Source: Planctomycetota bacterium
Lineage (GTDB): Bacteria > Planctomycetota > Planctomycetia > Planctomycetales > Planctomycetaceae
Direction of reading: 5' to 3'
Assembly (NCBI GenBank): GCA_027623235.1
Contig: JAQBVJ010000008.1
Location: 15,001-79,000 of the forward strand
Length of the DNA: 64,000 nucleotides
A program made the translations under genes and the position numbers. Shown here in pieces: positions 8,997 to 19,500 of the stretch (position 1 is its first letter; each line of letters opens with the position of its first letter). Below the pieces are notes generated by a model. That model worked only from the letters and a program-made list of their open reading frames with translations. It searched no databases and was not told the origin of the DNA.

Positions 8997-10391
8997 TTAC
9001 ACCGACGCTCCCGTAAACAGCGGCTCGATGACCTCGCCCGTGTTCAGATTCACCGGGCGGTTGAGCCGGTCCCGAACGATGGCGTCACCGGGAACTCCCA
9101 GCAGACTGTAAACCGTCGCTCCGACATCGTTCGGCGAGTAAGCCCTCGTTGCGGGATAGGCCGCGGTTTCATCCGAGCGGCCGATGACCTGCCCGCCCTG
9201 CACGCCGGCTCCGGCGAACAGACCGAAGAAGCACGGACCCCAGTGATCGCGGCCTTTATTGCCGTTGATTTTCGGAGTGCGGCCAAACTCGCCAAGCATC
9301 ATGACGAGCGTGTCGCCAAGCATCCCCGAATCGCTGAGATCATCGAGCAGCGCGGCGACTCCCTGATCCAGCGGCGGCAGCAGCGTGTCTTTGAGCCGCG
9401 GAAAAATGTTCGAGTGACTGTCCCAGTTCTGAACACTGCCGATGTTGGCCTGGACGACGGGCACTCCCGCTTCAAGCAGCCGTCGAGACAGCAGTAGCGA
9501 CTGGCCAGTCATGTTTCGCCCGTAGCGATCCCTCACTTCGTCTTTCTCTCGATGAACCTCAAAGGCCGCGGCCAGGCGGCTGGAGGTGAGCATCGAAACC
9601 GCCAGGCTCTGGTCGCTCGACATCCGCCGCGACTGAGCCACGTCGCCAAAGAATCTCTGCTGCGCGTTCACCGAATCCAGCAGGGCCTTCCGCTGACCGA
9701 GCCGGTTGACATCGATGCCCGGCGACAGGCTGAGCGCGTCAACTTTGAAGTCCGCTTTGTTCGGGTCGTCCTTGATCTGCCACGGGTCGTAGATCGGGCC
9801 GAGAAATCCGGCATGCTGACCTGGCCAGGTGAGGGGTCCCTGCAGCAGAAACGTCGGCAGGTTGACGCCGCTCGGGATGCCATCGTTGCGGGGATTTAAA
9901 AATGCCAGCGCGGACGCGTAGCTCGGCCAGTCATCGCGCGAGGCGACTTTGTCGAAGAATCCGCCAGGTTGCCTCTCACCCGTCAGCACGTGGTGAGTCG
10001 ACATGAGATGATTGTTGTCGCTGTGAGACAGCGTCCTCACGACGGCGTACTGATGAGCTCGCGCGGCCAGCTTCGGCAGATGTTCGCTGTAGTGAATTCC
10101 GGCCACCGATGTGTCGATTGGATTGAAGTCGCCGCGAATCTCTTTGGGCGCGTCAGGCTTCATATCGAACGTGTCGTGGTGACTCGGTGCCCCGGTCAAA
10201 AACACGATCACAACCTGCTTCGGGCTGCGAGCCTCGCCCGAATCCGCCGCCTTCGCCCGGCCACCGAGGACAGAATTCAGCCCGACGCCGAGCAGACCGG
10301 AGTATCCAACCTGAAGCAGTTCCCGTCGCCGGATTCCGATCGCATGCTGGTGAGGCTGGCTCCGCCGTGTGGGTTGATCTTCGCGAGTCAT
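8997..10391 (-). CDS. DUF1501 protein with Tat leader (sulfatase/phosphatase-fold, planctomycete type)
   Basis: A 464-aa protein when started at the ATG at 10391, which places a twin-arginine leader (IRRRELLQVGYSGLLGVGL) near the N-terminus. The open frame extends 182 codons further upstream, but that part has no recognisable domain. The body carries the DUF1501 hallmarks: 'KQVVIVFLTGAPSHHDTFDMKPDAP', 'EIRGDFNPI', 'DRYGRNMTGQSLLLSRRLLEAGVPV', 'GEFGRTPKINGNKGRDHWGPCF' and 'VIGRSDETAAYP'. DUF1501 proteins have an alkaline-phosphatase/sulfatase-like fold and are strongly expanded in Planctomycetes. They usually pair with DUF1549/DUF1553 proteins, but no such partner is adjacent here. The biochemical function is unknown. 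The neighbouring EutBC gene diverges from it. Confidence 0.88.
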   Translation of the reverse strand: MTREDQPTRRSQPHQHAIGIRRRELLQVGYSGLLGVGLNSVLGGRAKAADSGEARSPKQVVIVFLTGAPSHHDTFDMKPDAPKEIRGDFNPIDTSVAGIHYSEHLPKLAARAHQYAVVRTLSHSDNNHLMSTHHVLTGERQPGGFFDKVASRDDWPSYASALAFLNPRNDGIPSGVNLPTFLLQGPLTWPGQHAGFLGPIYDPWQIKDDPNKADFKVDALSLSPGIDVNRLGQRKALLDSVNAQQRFFGDVAQSRRMSSDQSLAVSMLTSSRLAAAFEVHREKDEVRDRYGRNMTGQSLLLSRRLLEAGVPVVQANIGSVQNWDSHSNIFPRLKDTLLPPLDQGVAALLDDLSDSGMLGDTLVMMLGEFGRTPKINGNKGRDHWGPCFFGLFAGAGVQGGQVIGRSDETAAYPATRAYSPNDVGATVYSLLGVPGDAIVRDRLNRPVNLNTGEVIEPLFTGASV

Positions 10392-10604
10392 CGTGAATTC
10401 CGCTGTGGAAGCCGGTCCGGCTTGAGGATCGTCAAGACAAAGTGAAGAATCGACTATAACCAGACGCAGGCTGCAGCACGAAACGAAACGAAGCTGTAAA
10501 GATTGGCACGGGCTTTCAGATGTGTGTGATTCCTCATGGGCAGGATGCCCATGCCACTTTTCCGGCGGCTCATTCAGGCCGACACAACGTTGAGGACCGG
10601 TGCG

Positions 10605-12914
10605 ATGTTTTCTCGACGAGCGTTTCTTCAAGCGACGACCGGTGCGACCGGTGCGGCCGTGTTGTCGCCCCTTGGCGGTTTTGCGTTGAGCGGTTTCTGT
10701 GCCGATGTGCCAGCAGTTCCCGCGATCGGCAGGCCGGAGCCTGGCGAGGACGTCTTCCGCTGGGTTCAGAGAGTCCGCGGGAAATTCGATGCGACTCTTT
10801 ATGCGCAGGTGCTCGGCGCAGCGAATGACTTCAAAGAAGGCGACGAGTCCATCGGAGTCTCTGCCGCGAATGAGGTCTCGCGACAGAACGCGCGACGGCT
10901 GCTGTCGGAAACGAAGCTCGCGCAGATTGATGCTCACCCGCTGATTGAAGACGGTTTGTCTTTGCTCAACAGAACGACGATCGATGAGCGGTCGCGCGAA
11001 TCGTCGGCTCAGTGGACGATGGGCGAGCTCAGATCCTTTCTGCTGAATTCAGACGAGGAGGCAATCCGCGCCGTCATGACGGGTTTCTCCAGTGAGGTCA
11101 TCGGCTGCGTCGTGAAGCTGATGAGCAATGCCGAACTGATCGCCGTTGGCCGGAAAGTTTTCAACACGCTGCCAGGCAGTCAGATCGGGGCAAAGGGATA
11201 TCTCGGCGCGAGGGTGCAGCCAAATTCGCCGACCGACAATGTCGACGACATTCGCTGGCAGGTCCTCGACGCGTGGTCGTACGCCGTCGGCGACGTGCTG
11301 CTCGGCACGAATCCGGTGTCGAGCGATCCGAAATCCGTCGCGGCGGTCGAGCGGACGCTGCAGGATCTGCTCGCGACGTTTGGCATTGCTGAGCTCATGC
11401 CGCACTGCGTCCTGTCGCACATCGACGTTCAGGCAGAGGTCGAAGAACGCGAACCGGGAAGCACGGCCCTCTGGTTTCAAAGCATCGCCGGAACGGACGA
11501 CGCCAACAAAACGTTTGACATTAGTCTTGAGAAAATGCGGCGGTACGCGTCGCAGCGAACGGGGAAGTTCGGACTCTACTTTGAGACTGGCCAGGGAGCC
11601 GACTTTACGAACGGGCACGGGCACGGCTTCGACATGGTTCTGCACGAGTCGCGGAAGTACGGCTTCGCGCGGGCGTTGACGCAGGACGTCGTGCGGGCTC
11701 AGGAGCAGGCCGGAAAGAAAGCCGCGCCGTGGGTCCACCTCAACGATGTCGCGGGGTTCATCGGGCCGGAAGTGTTTCGCACGAAGGAGCAGCTGGTGAG
11801 GTGCTGCCTGGAGGACATCGTGATGGGCAAGCTGCACGGGCTGTGCCTGGGCCTCGACGTGTGCTCGACATTGCACATGGACGTGTCGCTCGACGATCTG
11901 GACTGGTGCCTCGACGAAATCATGCCGGCCAATCCGGCGTATCTGATGGCGCTGCCGACGAAGATTGACCCGATGCTGGGTTACCTGACGACCGGATACC
12001 AGGACCACGTCCGGCTGCGTGAGAAGTTCGGCTACAAAGTCAACGATGCGATGTGGCAGTTTTTTCAGGAGCTGGGCGTGATCGACGAGGCCGGTCGACC
12101 GACGCGACACTTCGGCGATCCCCTGCACGTTTTCCTCGCGTACCAGCGCCGCAAAGGCGACTCGCGGGACGAGGCGACGATTCTCGGGGAGGGAAGACGG
12201 CAGCTCGCCGAGGTGCGAGGCCGTGGCGTCTTCGTCGCGGAGGGACACGGCGATTCTGCGTGGGAACTTCGGCCGCAGCTCAAGAGAGACATCACCCGGA
12301 TTTACGATGACGCGAAACAATCCATCCGCGCAGAGCTGACGCCCGACTTCATCGATCGTGTCCCGAACCGCGTGCTGGTTCAAACAAAGTCGCGCGACCG
12401 CGACGACTACATTCTGCATCCCGAATCGGGCGAGCAGCCGTCTGAGGCCGCCCTGACAACGCTTCAGCAACTGCGCAGAAAACACGCCGGGCAGTTCAAT
12501 GTGCAGATCGTGATTTCCGACGGCCTGAACGCGCTGTCGATCATGGACGACGGACACCTCGCCCCGTTCCTGACTCGCGTGCGTGCAGGTCTTCGAGAAG
12601 CGGGCTTCAAACCCGCAGCGGAAAACCTTGTCGTCACCTCCGGCCGAGTCCGCGCGGGATATCGCACGGGCGAGACGTTGTTCGCAAAGCTCCCCGGCCG
12701 ACGAGCCATCCTGCACGTCATTGGCGAGCGACCGGGCACCGGACATCACACATTCTCGACGTACATGACCGCCCCGACTGGCGAGGTGTGGGGGACACCC
12801 GGCACGGTCGACCACAACATCACACGGGTCGTCTCGGGAATTGCACTCACCGCGCTGAAACCGCAGGCCGGTGCGGATGAGGTTGTGAGAATTCTCCGAG
12901 AGATCACGACGTGA
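10605..12914 (+). CDS. Tat-exported fused ethanolamine ammonia-lyase (EutB-EutC single chain)
   Basis: 769 aa from the ATG at 10605, which has a GAGGA Shine-Dalgarno at 10592-10596; the frame could extend to 10536 but that part looks non-coding. Residues 1-33 form a twin-arginine leader (SRRAFLQATTG plus an Ala/Gly/Leu core). Residues about 50-515 are the adenosylcobalamin-dependent large subunit EutB: 'FETGQGADFTNGHGHGFDM' (326-344), 'DVAGFIGPEVFRTKEQLVRC', 'EDIVMGKLHGLCLGLDVC' and 'MLGYLTTGYQDH'. Residues about 560-769 match the small subunit EutC: 'NRVLVQTKSRDRDDYIL', 'VQIVISDGLNALSI', 'ILHVIGERPGTGHHTFSTYM' and 'HNITRV'. The two subunits are normally separate genes and the complex is cytosolic, making acetaldehyde and ammonia from ethanolamine. 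No other eut or microcompartment gene lies nearby. Both the export prediction and the fusion are unusual. Confidence 0.85.
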   Translation: MFSRRAFLQATTGATGAAVLSPLGGFALSGFCADVPAVPAIGRPEPGEDVFRWVQRVRGKFDATLYAQVLGAANDFKEGDESIGVSAANEVSRQNARRLLSETKLAQIDAHPLIEDGLSLLNRTTIDERSRESSAQWTMGELRSFLLNSDEEAIRAVMTGFSSEVIGCVVKLMSNAELIAVGRKVFNTLPGSQIGAKGYLGARVQPNSPTDNVDDIRWQVLDAWSYAVGDVLLGTNPVSSDPKSVAAVERTLQDLLATFGIAELMPHCVLSHIDVQAEVEEREPGSTALWFQSIAGTDDANKTFDISLEKMRRYASQRTGKFGLYFETGQGADFTNGHGHGFDMVLHESRKYGFARALTQDVVRAQEQAGKKAAPWVHLNDVAGFIGPEVFRTKEQLVRCCLEDIVMGKLHGLCLGLDVCSTLHMDVSLDDLDWCLDEIMPANPAYLMALPTKIDPMLGYLTTGYQDHVRLREKFGYKVNDAMWQFFQELGVIDEAGRPTRHFGDPLHVFLAYQRRKGDSRDEATILGEGRRQLAEVRGRGVFVAEGHGDSAWELRPQLKRDITRIYDDAKQSIRAELTPDFIDRVPNRVLVQTKSRDRDDYILHPESGEQPSEAALTTLQQLRRKHAGQFNVQIVISDGLNALSIMDDGHLAPFLTRVRAGLREAGFKPAAENLVVTSGRVRAGYRTGETLFAKLPGRRAILHVIGERPGTGHHTFSTYMTAPTGEVWGTPGTVDHNITRVVSGIALTALKPQAGADEVVRILREITT

Positions 12915-12984
12915 GCCGCGTCAGTCCTGAGCCTGTGGTCCGTACGACGCCGTTGTCCGGTGGCCTGCGGCCGGTCGATCTCAC

Positions 12985-14292
12985 TTAGTCGCGGGGCAAG
13001 GTGTCGAGTTCAAAATCCGGTTTCTGACTGGCAGCGGAATCGCGCGTGAAGGTTTCTCCGGGACGGCCGGTCTCATTGAAGAATCCGCAGTTCCGCAGGA
13101 AAAAGCGAGTGCCGTCACTGCCGCCCGTGAAATCAAGCCGGTGGCGGCCGTTGCCCGTCGCATCGACTGAGAAGCGGGCGCGGGTGCTTTCGTGCCATTC
13201 GCCGCTGGTGTCGCAGACCCACACGTTGCCATAAAACGCGCGTCGGCCAACGTGTCCGTGGGTCGGCGAAAAACTCTCAAGGAAGGAATGGAAGCCTCGC
13301 AGGTGTGTGTCAGTTTTCGGACGACGGAAGCTGGCAATCAGTCGCCATTTGCCGTCGGCTTTGTCTCCGAACCAGGACGTGTAGACCGTGCTTCCGTCAC
13401 CGGTCGGTTTCACTTCGGTGAGGAAGCGATACGTCGCTCCCGCCTTCCACGGAAAGACCAGGTAGCTCTGGCCGCCTGAGCCTTCGTTACCGAACTCGCC
13501 AATGTGGACGTCAGGACCTTTTCCGAGGGCGACGATCCGTTGCTCCTTCGGAATGTCTCGTGGATTGTCCGTCTTGAACGGGCTCCAGACGGAAAACAAA
13601 ACCCGCCGCTCTTTGGGGCTGTTGACCTGGATGCCGAAGTAGCCTTCGCCAAACCCGTTCGCCATGAAATAGGAGCCGATCGGATCGTGTCCCTCAGGCA
13701 CCGTGATTTCGCTGTAGGCATATTGAATCGTCAGGTCTCGCGGCACTTCGTACCGCAGGTGCACCGACGGTCCACGGCGGCCCCAGTAAAACATGTTGCC
13801 GTCGTTGGTCTTCACGTAATCCAGCTTCAGGCCGTCGGTGTCCGATGAGATGACCAGGTCACGGATCTCCGCGAAAACGTCGCCGGTCCGAGCGTCGCCC
13901 TGGAGATCGACTCGGACATACCCGGCCTCGGCGATTTTGATGCTGCCAATTTCGCGGGTTGCTGTTTCGGTTCCTGTCAGGTCAGTTTTGAACGTGTCCT
14001 TGCCGACGCGAGTTTGAATCGTCGAGCTCCCGTCTCTGACTGCAGCATTGATTGCCAGGTGAAGACTCGCAGGACGATCCACATGGAAATAAACCGAAAA
14101 CACTTCATCAGGATCGCTCCACGCCACAGTACCGTTTCGCTGAGCGCCATTTCCGCCAGGCTGTGGAGCGGTGCGGAACGTGTTTCCCGCCATCGGGATT
14201 TTCCAGACGGCAGCTTGCGCTGGAGCAACCTCGAAGAAAGCGGCGACGAGGAAGAGGACGCGGACGAAGGCAGGTCGAATCGAAGTTTTCAC
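12985..14292 (-). CDS. Secreted DUF5077/DUF3472 protein
   Basis: A 435-aa protein starting at GTG 14292, with a signal peptide (MKTSIRPAFVRVLFLVAAFF, then EVAPAQA). The first domain (about 28-150: 'VWKIPMAGNTFRTAPQ', 'VYFHVDRPASLHLAI', 'GYVRVDLQG') matches the carbohydrate-binding-like DUF5077. The second ('MFYWGRRGPSVHLRYEVP', 'YAYSEITVPEGHDPIGSYFMA', 'GEGYFGIQVNSPKERRVLFS', 'FEVKPTGDG'-like text) matches DUF3472. This two-domain layout is common in secreted proteins of Bacteroidetes and Planctomycetes and is thought to bind glycans, but no activity has been assigned here. It is convergent with the EutBC gene (70 bp apart) and divergent from the alpha/beta hydrolase gene. Confidence 0.82.
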   Translation of the reverse strand: MKTSIRPAFVRVLFLVAAFFEVAPAQAAVWKIPMAGNTFRTAPQPGGNGAQRNGTVAWSDPDEVFSVYFHVDRPASLHLAINAAVRDGSSTIQTRVGKDTFKTDLTGTETATREIGSIKIAEAGYVRVDLQGDARTGDVFAEIRDLVISSDTDGLKLDYVKTNDGNMFYWGRRGPSVHLRYEVPRDLTIQYAYSEITVPEGHDPIGSYFMANGFGEGYFGIQVNSPKERRVLFSVWSPFKTDNPRDIPKEQRIVALGKGPDVHIGEFGNEGSGGQSYLVFPWKAGATYRFLTEVKPTGDGSTVYTSWFGDKADGKWRLIASFRRPKTDTHLRGFHSFLESFSPTHGHVGRRAFYGNVWVCDTSGEWHESTRARFSVDATGNGRHRLDFTGGSDGTRFFLRNCGFFNETGRPGETFTRDSAASQKPDFELDTLPRD

Positions 14293-14444
14293 CGGGCGTG
14301 CTCACACTGGACCTGGAACAGATTAGACGGCTGGTGAGTGTAGCATCAGACTTCACCGAGCAGCAGAATGCCGCTTCCGGCGGATTGATGGTCGTGACAG
14401 TCGGTCGGCGTACCGATTTGCCACGCCAGTTGGAATCGATCCGA

Positions 14445-14482
14445 GCCGGTTCCGCTTCTTAAGGCCGGTTCCGCTTCTTAAG
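14445..14482. repeat. Perfect 19-bp tandem duplication
   Basis: Two adjacent identical copies of gccggttccgcttcttaag (14445-14463 and 14464-14482), ending 33 bp before the ATG of the alpha/beta hydrolase gene. Each copy ends in the palindrome cttaag. It lies in the 5' untranslated region and may be a simple slippage duplication. Confidence 0.9.
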
Positions 14483-14515
14483 ACTGTGCGGTTCAGAAAC
14501 TGATGAGAGGCTTGC

Positions 14516-16504
14516 ATGAAACAACTTCTAACCATGGTGTTGTGCCTGGCGGCGTTCGGGCGGTTGCAGGCGGAGGTCCGTTGGAACGCGTCGTTCAGTG
14601 AAAAGTATCGAAGTGAGGCGGAAGGCGCCGACGTTGCATTCGGCGTTCGAACTCCACCCAGGGGGGACGGCCTCGAGTCCTGCCCGCTCGTCGTCGTCCT
14701 GAACGGCGGTCCGCGTGTCGAGCCTGGCGAGAAGTTTCCGCATTTTCAGGTTCGCCCGTCGCGCAATGGGATCTGGGGCTATCGGACGATTTCGACTTAC
14801 GACGCGATGCAGGTCATCGCCTTCATGAAGCAGAACTACCCGATCGACCCCAACCGCATTTACCTTGTCGGTTCGTCTGCGGGCGGCAGCGGTGCGATGC
14901 ACCTCGCGTCGTGCTTCCCCGACGAGTTCGCTGCCGTGCTCCCGCTGATCGCTGCCGGCAACAACTATCCGCTGCGGAATTTCTCAAACCTGCCGGTCGC
15001 GTTTCATCATGGTGATCGCGACTGGACCTCGTCGATCTGCAACGCGCGCGTGCAGACTCAGAAAATGCAGGCGTTGGGGTGCCCCACGATCCTCAAGGAG
15101 TACCCGGGAGCTGGTCACGGCGTTCCCGGACCACATGAGCCGCTCATGAAGTGGCTCTTTGAGCAACGACGCGATCCCGCCCCGCGAACGATCCGGCACG
15201 ATTGCGAAACGCCCTCGCTGGGGCGTTCGTACTGGCTCCGAATTCACGAGTTCGACGATCCACACCAGCGCGCGTATGTCGAAGCCGAGCTCAGTGGCGG
15301 AACCGCCACGATCCGACCGGAGAACGTCGTTGCGCTTTCGATGAAGCTTGATTCGGTCCCCGATGTGAAGTCCGTTCGAATCGGTGAGTCCGAGTTAGCG
15401 GCGAGCGAGTTCTACCGATTTCATGAGGGCCGCTGGCAGATTGCCGACTCGCCTGCGAAGCCTCGGAACCGTCCCTACGAGGCCGGAGGCGCCTCGAATC
15501 TTTATCAGGGTGAGCCATTGCTGATCGTCTACGGAACTGGCGGTGAGTACCCTGAACAGCTCCGTGCCGCCGCTCAAAAACTTTCTGCGTACGGAGGCCC
15601 CGTCCACACGGCGATGCGACTTCGTTTTCCGGTCGTCGCCGACACGGCGCTGACTGCCGAGCAGCAGGCCCGTTGTCATCTCATTCTGATCGGCAAGCCC
15701 AGCGAAAACAGTGCCACGAAAGCTCACTGGCCGCGTCTTCCTGCATCCATCGAAGACGATGCCCTCGTCGTCGGCGATCGCAAGCCCCTCAAGCTGCAGA
15801 ACCAGGTCCTGGGTTTGCTTCACCCGAACCCCAGTCATCCCGATCGTCTTCTCTATATTCTCGCGCCGTTCGCCGACAAAGCCGGCGTTGATCGTTTCCT
15901 CAAATCCGCACACCTCTTCCTTGCCGGTTCCGATGGCTTCGATCGAGTCAGCCAGCCGGACCTGGTCGTGCAGGATCTGCAGTATCGAATCGCGCGTCAC
16001 ATGCAATTCGGCAAGGACTGGCAATGGCTGCCGTTGGGAGGAGCTGACTCGCCGATCCCCAGCCGTTTCAACGAACGAGCCAGCTTCGCCGTCGCCTGTC
16101 TCGATCTCATGCTCAGTAAGAGCGAAGCAGATTTCGGTTTGTGGTGGGGACCCGCCGACAAAGGCATGTGGGGTGCCGATTTCAATCACCTGCTGAGCTT
16201 TGATCCGGCGTCGTACACGCTGGCTGATTACCGGACACAGCACCGGACTTCAGAGACCATCCTCGGCAGCGTGACCGGCGCGGAACTCAAGGAAATCTGG
16301 ACGCGCTGGGGCCTGAATCAGGAGCTGCTGATCGTTCCGGAGATTTCCCTCGACACGCTCGACGACGAATCCGAATACCGGCTCCACATTCCGATTGACC
16401 TCTACATCAAGCTTGGTCAGCGGAAGAAAAACCTCGGTGACCCAAAGCCAGGGCCGAACTTCACCTCAGAGGAACTCATCCCTCGTGTCTTCGAAAGCGA
16501 GTGA
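14516..16504 (+). CDS. Secreted alpha/beta hydrolase (PHB-depolymerase/esterase-like) with large C-terminal region
   Basis: A 662-aa protein with a signal peptide (MKQLLTMVLCLAAFGRLQA). The N-terminal 230 residues form an alpha/beta hydrolase: 'CPLVVVLNGGP' oxyanion-strand region, nucleophile elbow G-S-S-A-G-G in 'IYLVGSSAGGSGAMH', acid in 'HHGDRDWTS' and base in 'YPGAGHGVPG'. This resembles the esterase/PHB-depolymerase family of secreted planctomycete hydrolases. The remaining 430 residues show no enzyme motif I recognise; 'LLIVYGTGGEYPEQLRAA' and 'LLYILAPFADKAGVDRFL' suggest a Rossmann-like domain. The ATG has a GAGG Shine-Dalgarno about 8 nt upstream and follows a 19-bp tandem duplication. 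The substrate is unknown; a polysaccharide ester or polyester is plausible. Confidence 0.78.
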   Translation: MKQLLTMVLCLAAFGRLQAEVRWNASFSEKYRSEAEGADVAFGVRTPPRGDGLESCPLVVVLNGGPRVEPGEKFPHFQVRPSRNGIWGYRTISTYDAMQVIAFMKQNYPIDPNRIYLVGSSAGGSGAMHLASCFPDEFAAVLPLIAAGNNYPLRNFSNLPVAFHHGDRDWTSSICNARVQTQKMQALGCPTILKEYPGAGHGVPGPHEPLMKWLFEQRRDPAPRTIRHDCETPSLGRSYWLRIHEFDDPHQRAYVEAELSGGTATIRPENVVALSMKLDSVPDVKSVRIGESELAASEFYRFHEGRWQIADSPAKPRNRPYEAGGASNLYQGEPLLIVYGTGGEYPEQLRAAAQKLSAYGGPVHTAMRLRFPVVADTALTAEQQARCHLILIGKPSENSATKAHWPRLPASIEDDALVVGDRKPLKLQNQVLGLLHPNPSHPDRLLYILAPFADKAGVDRFLKSAHLFLAGSDGFDRVSQPDLVVQDLQYRIARHMQFGKDWQWLPLGGADSPIPSRFNERASFAVACLDLMLSKSEADFGLWWGPADKGMWGADFNHLLSFDPASYTLADYRTQHRTSETILGSVTGAELKEIWTRWGLNQELLIVPEISLDTLDDESEYRLHIPIDLYIKLGQRKKNLGDPKPGPNFTSEELIPRVFESE

Positions 16505-16533
16505 CCTCGGGCGGTTTATCCACATCGGGCAGG

Positions 16534-19500
16534 TTAATGAAAATCGCGGGATCGGTATCGTCCTCCGGCAAGGGGCGCGGAGAGGTTCTGCAGGTCGTCG
16601 ACGATGATGTGAATCACTTGTGATTCTTTCTGCAGAATGCCTCGCGCGACGAGGGCTGTGGCCGTTCTGGCAATGGTGCGGAAGCGGGCCCAGACGTTTG
16701 GGTGGACGATGAGATTGGCGGTTCCGGTTTCATCTTCCAGTGTCATGAAAGTGACCCCTCGGGCAGTGCCTGGGTGCTGGCGATTGAGAACGATTCCCGC
16801 GACCCGGACGCGGCGGTTCTGCTCATGCTTCGCCAGCGAATCTGCCGGGATGACTCCCCGGTCTTGAAGCTGCGGCCGGAACGACTGCAACGGATGGCCT
16901 TTCAATGAGAGTCCCGTCGCCCGGTAGTCGGCCACGATCTGTGTGAACTCTGACATCTGCGGCAAGGAAGGAAGCTGTTCGCTGTCGGGCTGCCTGTCGA
17001 ACAGGGGCTGGTGCTGCTGGTTGGGCAGCGAGTTCCACAGAGCCGGGCGGCGTGGCAGTTTGAGTGAGCAGAAGGCATCCGCCCGCGAGAGGCGAGACAA
17101 TGTTGAGGAGTCCAGGCGAGTTCGAATGCGGAACTCGTCAAACGATTCGAACGAACGCAGCTCACGAATCCGGACGATGGACTCGGCCATGCTTTGTGGC
17201 AGTCCGCTGATCATTCGGAAGCCAAGTCGGAGAGCTGGCTGCCGATTTTCTTCTTCGAGGGTGCAGTCCCACTCGCTGTGGCTCACGTCGACGGGGCGGA
17301 CTTCTACTCCGTGTCGCCTGGCATCGGCGACCAGTTGAGCCGGCACGTAAAATCCCATCGGCTGGCTGTTGATCAATGCGGCCGTGAACGCGGCCGGGTG
17401 GTAGCGCTTCAGCCAGGCGCTCGCGTAAGCCAGCAGAGCAAAGCTCGCGGAGTGCGACTCCGGAAAACCGTATTCGCCGAATCCTTGGATCTGTTTGAAG
17501 ACGCGTTCGGCGAAGTCGATGTCGTAGCCGTTATCGAGCATTCCATCGATAAACTTTTGATAGAACCGGTCGATGACTCCTTGCCGGCGCCAGGCTCCCA
17601 TGGCTCGACGCAGTTGATCAGCTTCTCCCGGAGTAAAACCCGCCGCAACGACAGCCAGTTTCATCGCCTGTTCCTGAAAGATCGGAACTCCGAGCGTCCG
17701 GCACAACACGTCGCGAATCCGATCGTCGGGATACGTGACCGCTTCGAGTCCGGCTTTGCGTCGAAGATACGGATGGACCATGTCACCCTGAATCGGCCCC
17801 GGCCGAACGATCGCGATCTCAATGACCAGGTCGTAGAACTTCTCTGGCTTCAGTCGAGGCAGCATGCTCATCTGAGCCCGACTCTCGATCTGGAAGACAC
17901 CGATCGTGTCGGCCTTCCGGATCATTTGATAAACGCCAGGGTCTTCGCTCGGAATGGATGCGAGCGTCAGTTTCTTTGATTCGCTGTCTGGATCCTGTGT
18001 CTTCTCAAACAACTGGATCAGGTCGAAGCTCTTTCGAATTGCTGTCAACATCCCGAGAGACAGACAGTCCACTTTGAGAATTCCGAGTGCGTCGAGGTCG
18101 TCTTTGTCCCATTGCACGACCGTTCGGCCTGGCATCGATGCGTTTTCGATCGGCACCAGTTCGGACAACCGGCCACGAGTGAAAATCATCCCGCCGACGT
18201 GCTGAGAGAGGTGTCGCGGGAAGTGCCGGATGTCCTCAATCAGTTTCAGAAACTGCTTTGTCCGCTTCGCCTCTGGATCGAGCCCGCCGGACCGCAGCCA
18301 GTCCTGCGACTCTTCCGGTGCCGTGCGGTCGTGCATTTTTGAAAGGCGGGTGATTCGATCGATGGAGAAACCCAGAGCCTTGCCGACATCGCGGATCGCC
18401 GAACGAGTGCGGTACGTAATCAGCGCTCCGGTCATCCCGGCTCGATCGCGACCGTACTTTTCATAGATGTACTGAATCACCTCCTCGCGACGTTCGTGTT
18501 CGAAGTCGATGTCGATGTCCGGTGGCTCGTTCCGTTCGTGACTGATGAACCGCTCAAACAGAGTATTGAACCGATCCGGGTCGACAGCCGTCACACCGAG
18601 GCAGTAGCAGACGGCTGAGTTGGCCGCCGACCCTCGCCCCTGACACAGAATGCCTCGTCCGCGGGCAAAGCGAACGAGGTCCCACACCGTGAGAAAGTAC
18701 GCTTCGTAACGCAGCTCGCGGATCAGTTTCAGCTCGTGGTTGATCTGATCACCGACTTTGCGGGGCACGCCATTCGGGTAGCGGTCGCTGGCACCTCGCC
18801 ATGTCAGCTCTTCCAGATACTCGGTGGCCCTGCGACCTTTCGGGCACAGTTCTTCCGGATACTCGTAACGCAGTTCGTCCAGCGAAAAGGAGCAGCGATC
18901 GGCCACTTCTTTTGTGCGTAAAACGGCAACGGACATTTGAGCAAAAAGCTGCCGCATGGCAGCAGCCGATTTGAGGTGCCGTTCCGCATTCGGAAAGCGA
19001 CGGTCCCCCAGTTCTGCGACCGGACAGCCATGACGGATCGCAGTCAGGACATCCTGCAACGGCTGCCGTTCGGGGATGTGGTAGTGAATGTCGTTTGCAG
19101 CGGCGAGCGGCACGCTGGCTTCCCTCGCAAGTCGGCTCATCTGGTGAAGCAGCAGATCGTCGTGAGGCCCGCGATGCAGTTCTGCCAGGCCGTAACAGCG
19201 ATCACCGAAGCACTCTCGATAGTGGCTCAGCGAGTTCTGCTGATCTTTGAGGCAGCGGGTCAGAGGCACGCAGGCCAGCAGGCCGGAAGAATGCCGCGTG
19301 ACATCGTCGAAGGTCAGTTGGCAGTCTCCTTTAGCGGCGTTTCGTCGACCGTGGGTGATCAGCAGCGAGAGCTGAGCATACGCGCGGCGGTCGGTTGCCA
19401 GCAGTACGACCGGCTGTGCATCAACAGGAGTGATCTCGGCCCCGATCAGCAGCTTCAGTCCCGCGCTCTTTGCCGCGACGTGAGCTCGAACGATTCCGGA

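Noticed and set aside
11049-12815. 588-codon minus-strand open frame
   Set aside because: Antisense of the EutB-EutC fusion, which carries clear family motifs on the plus strand.
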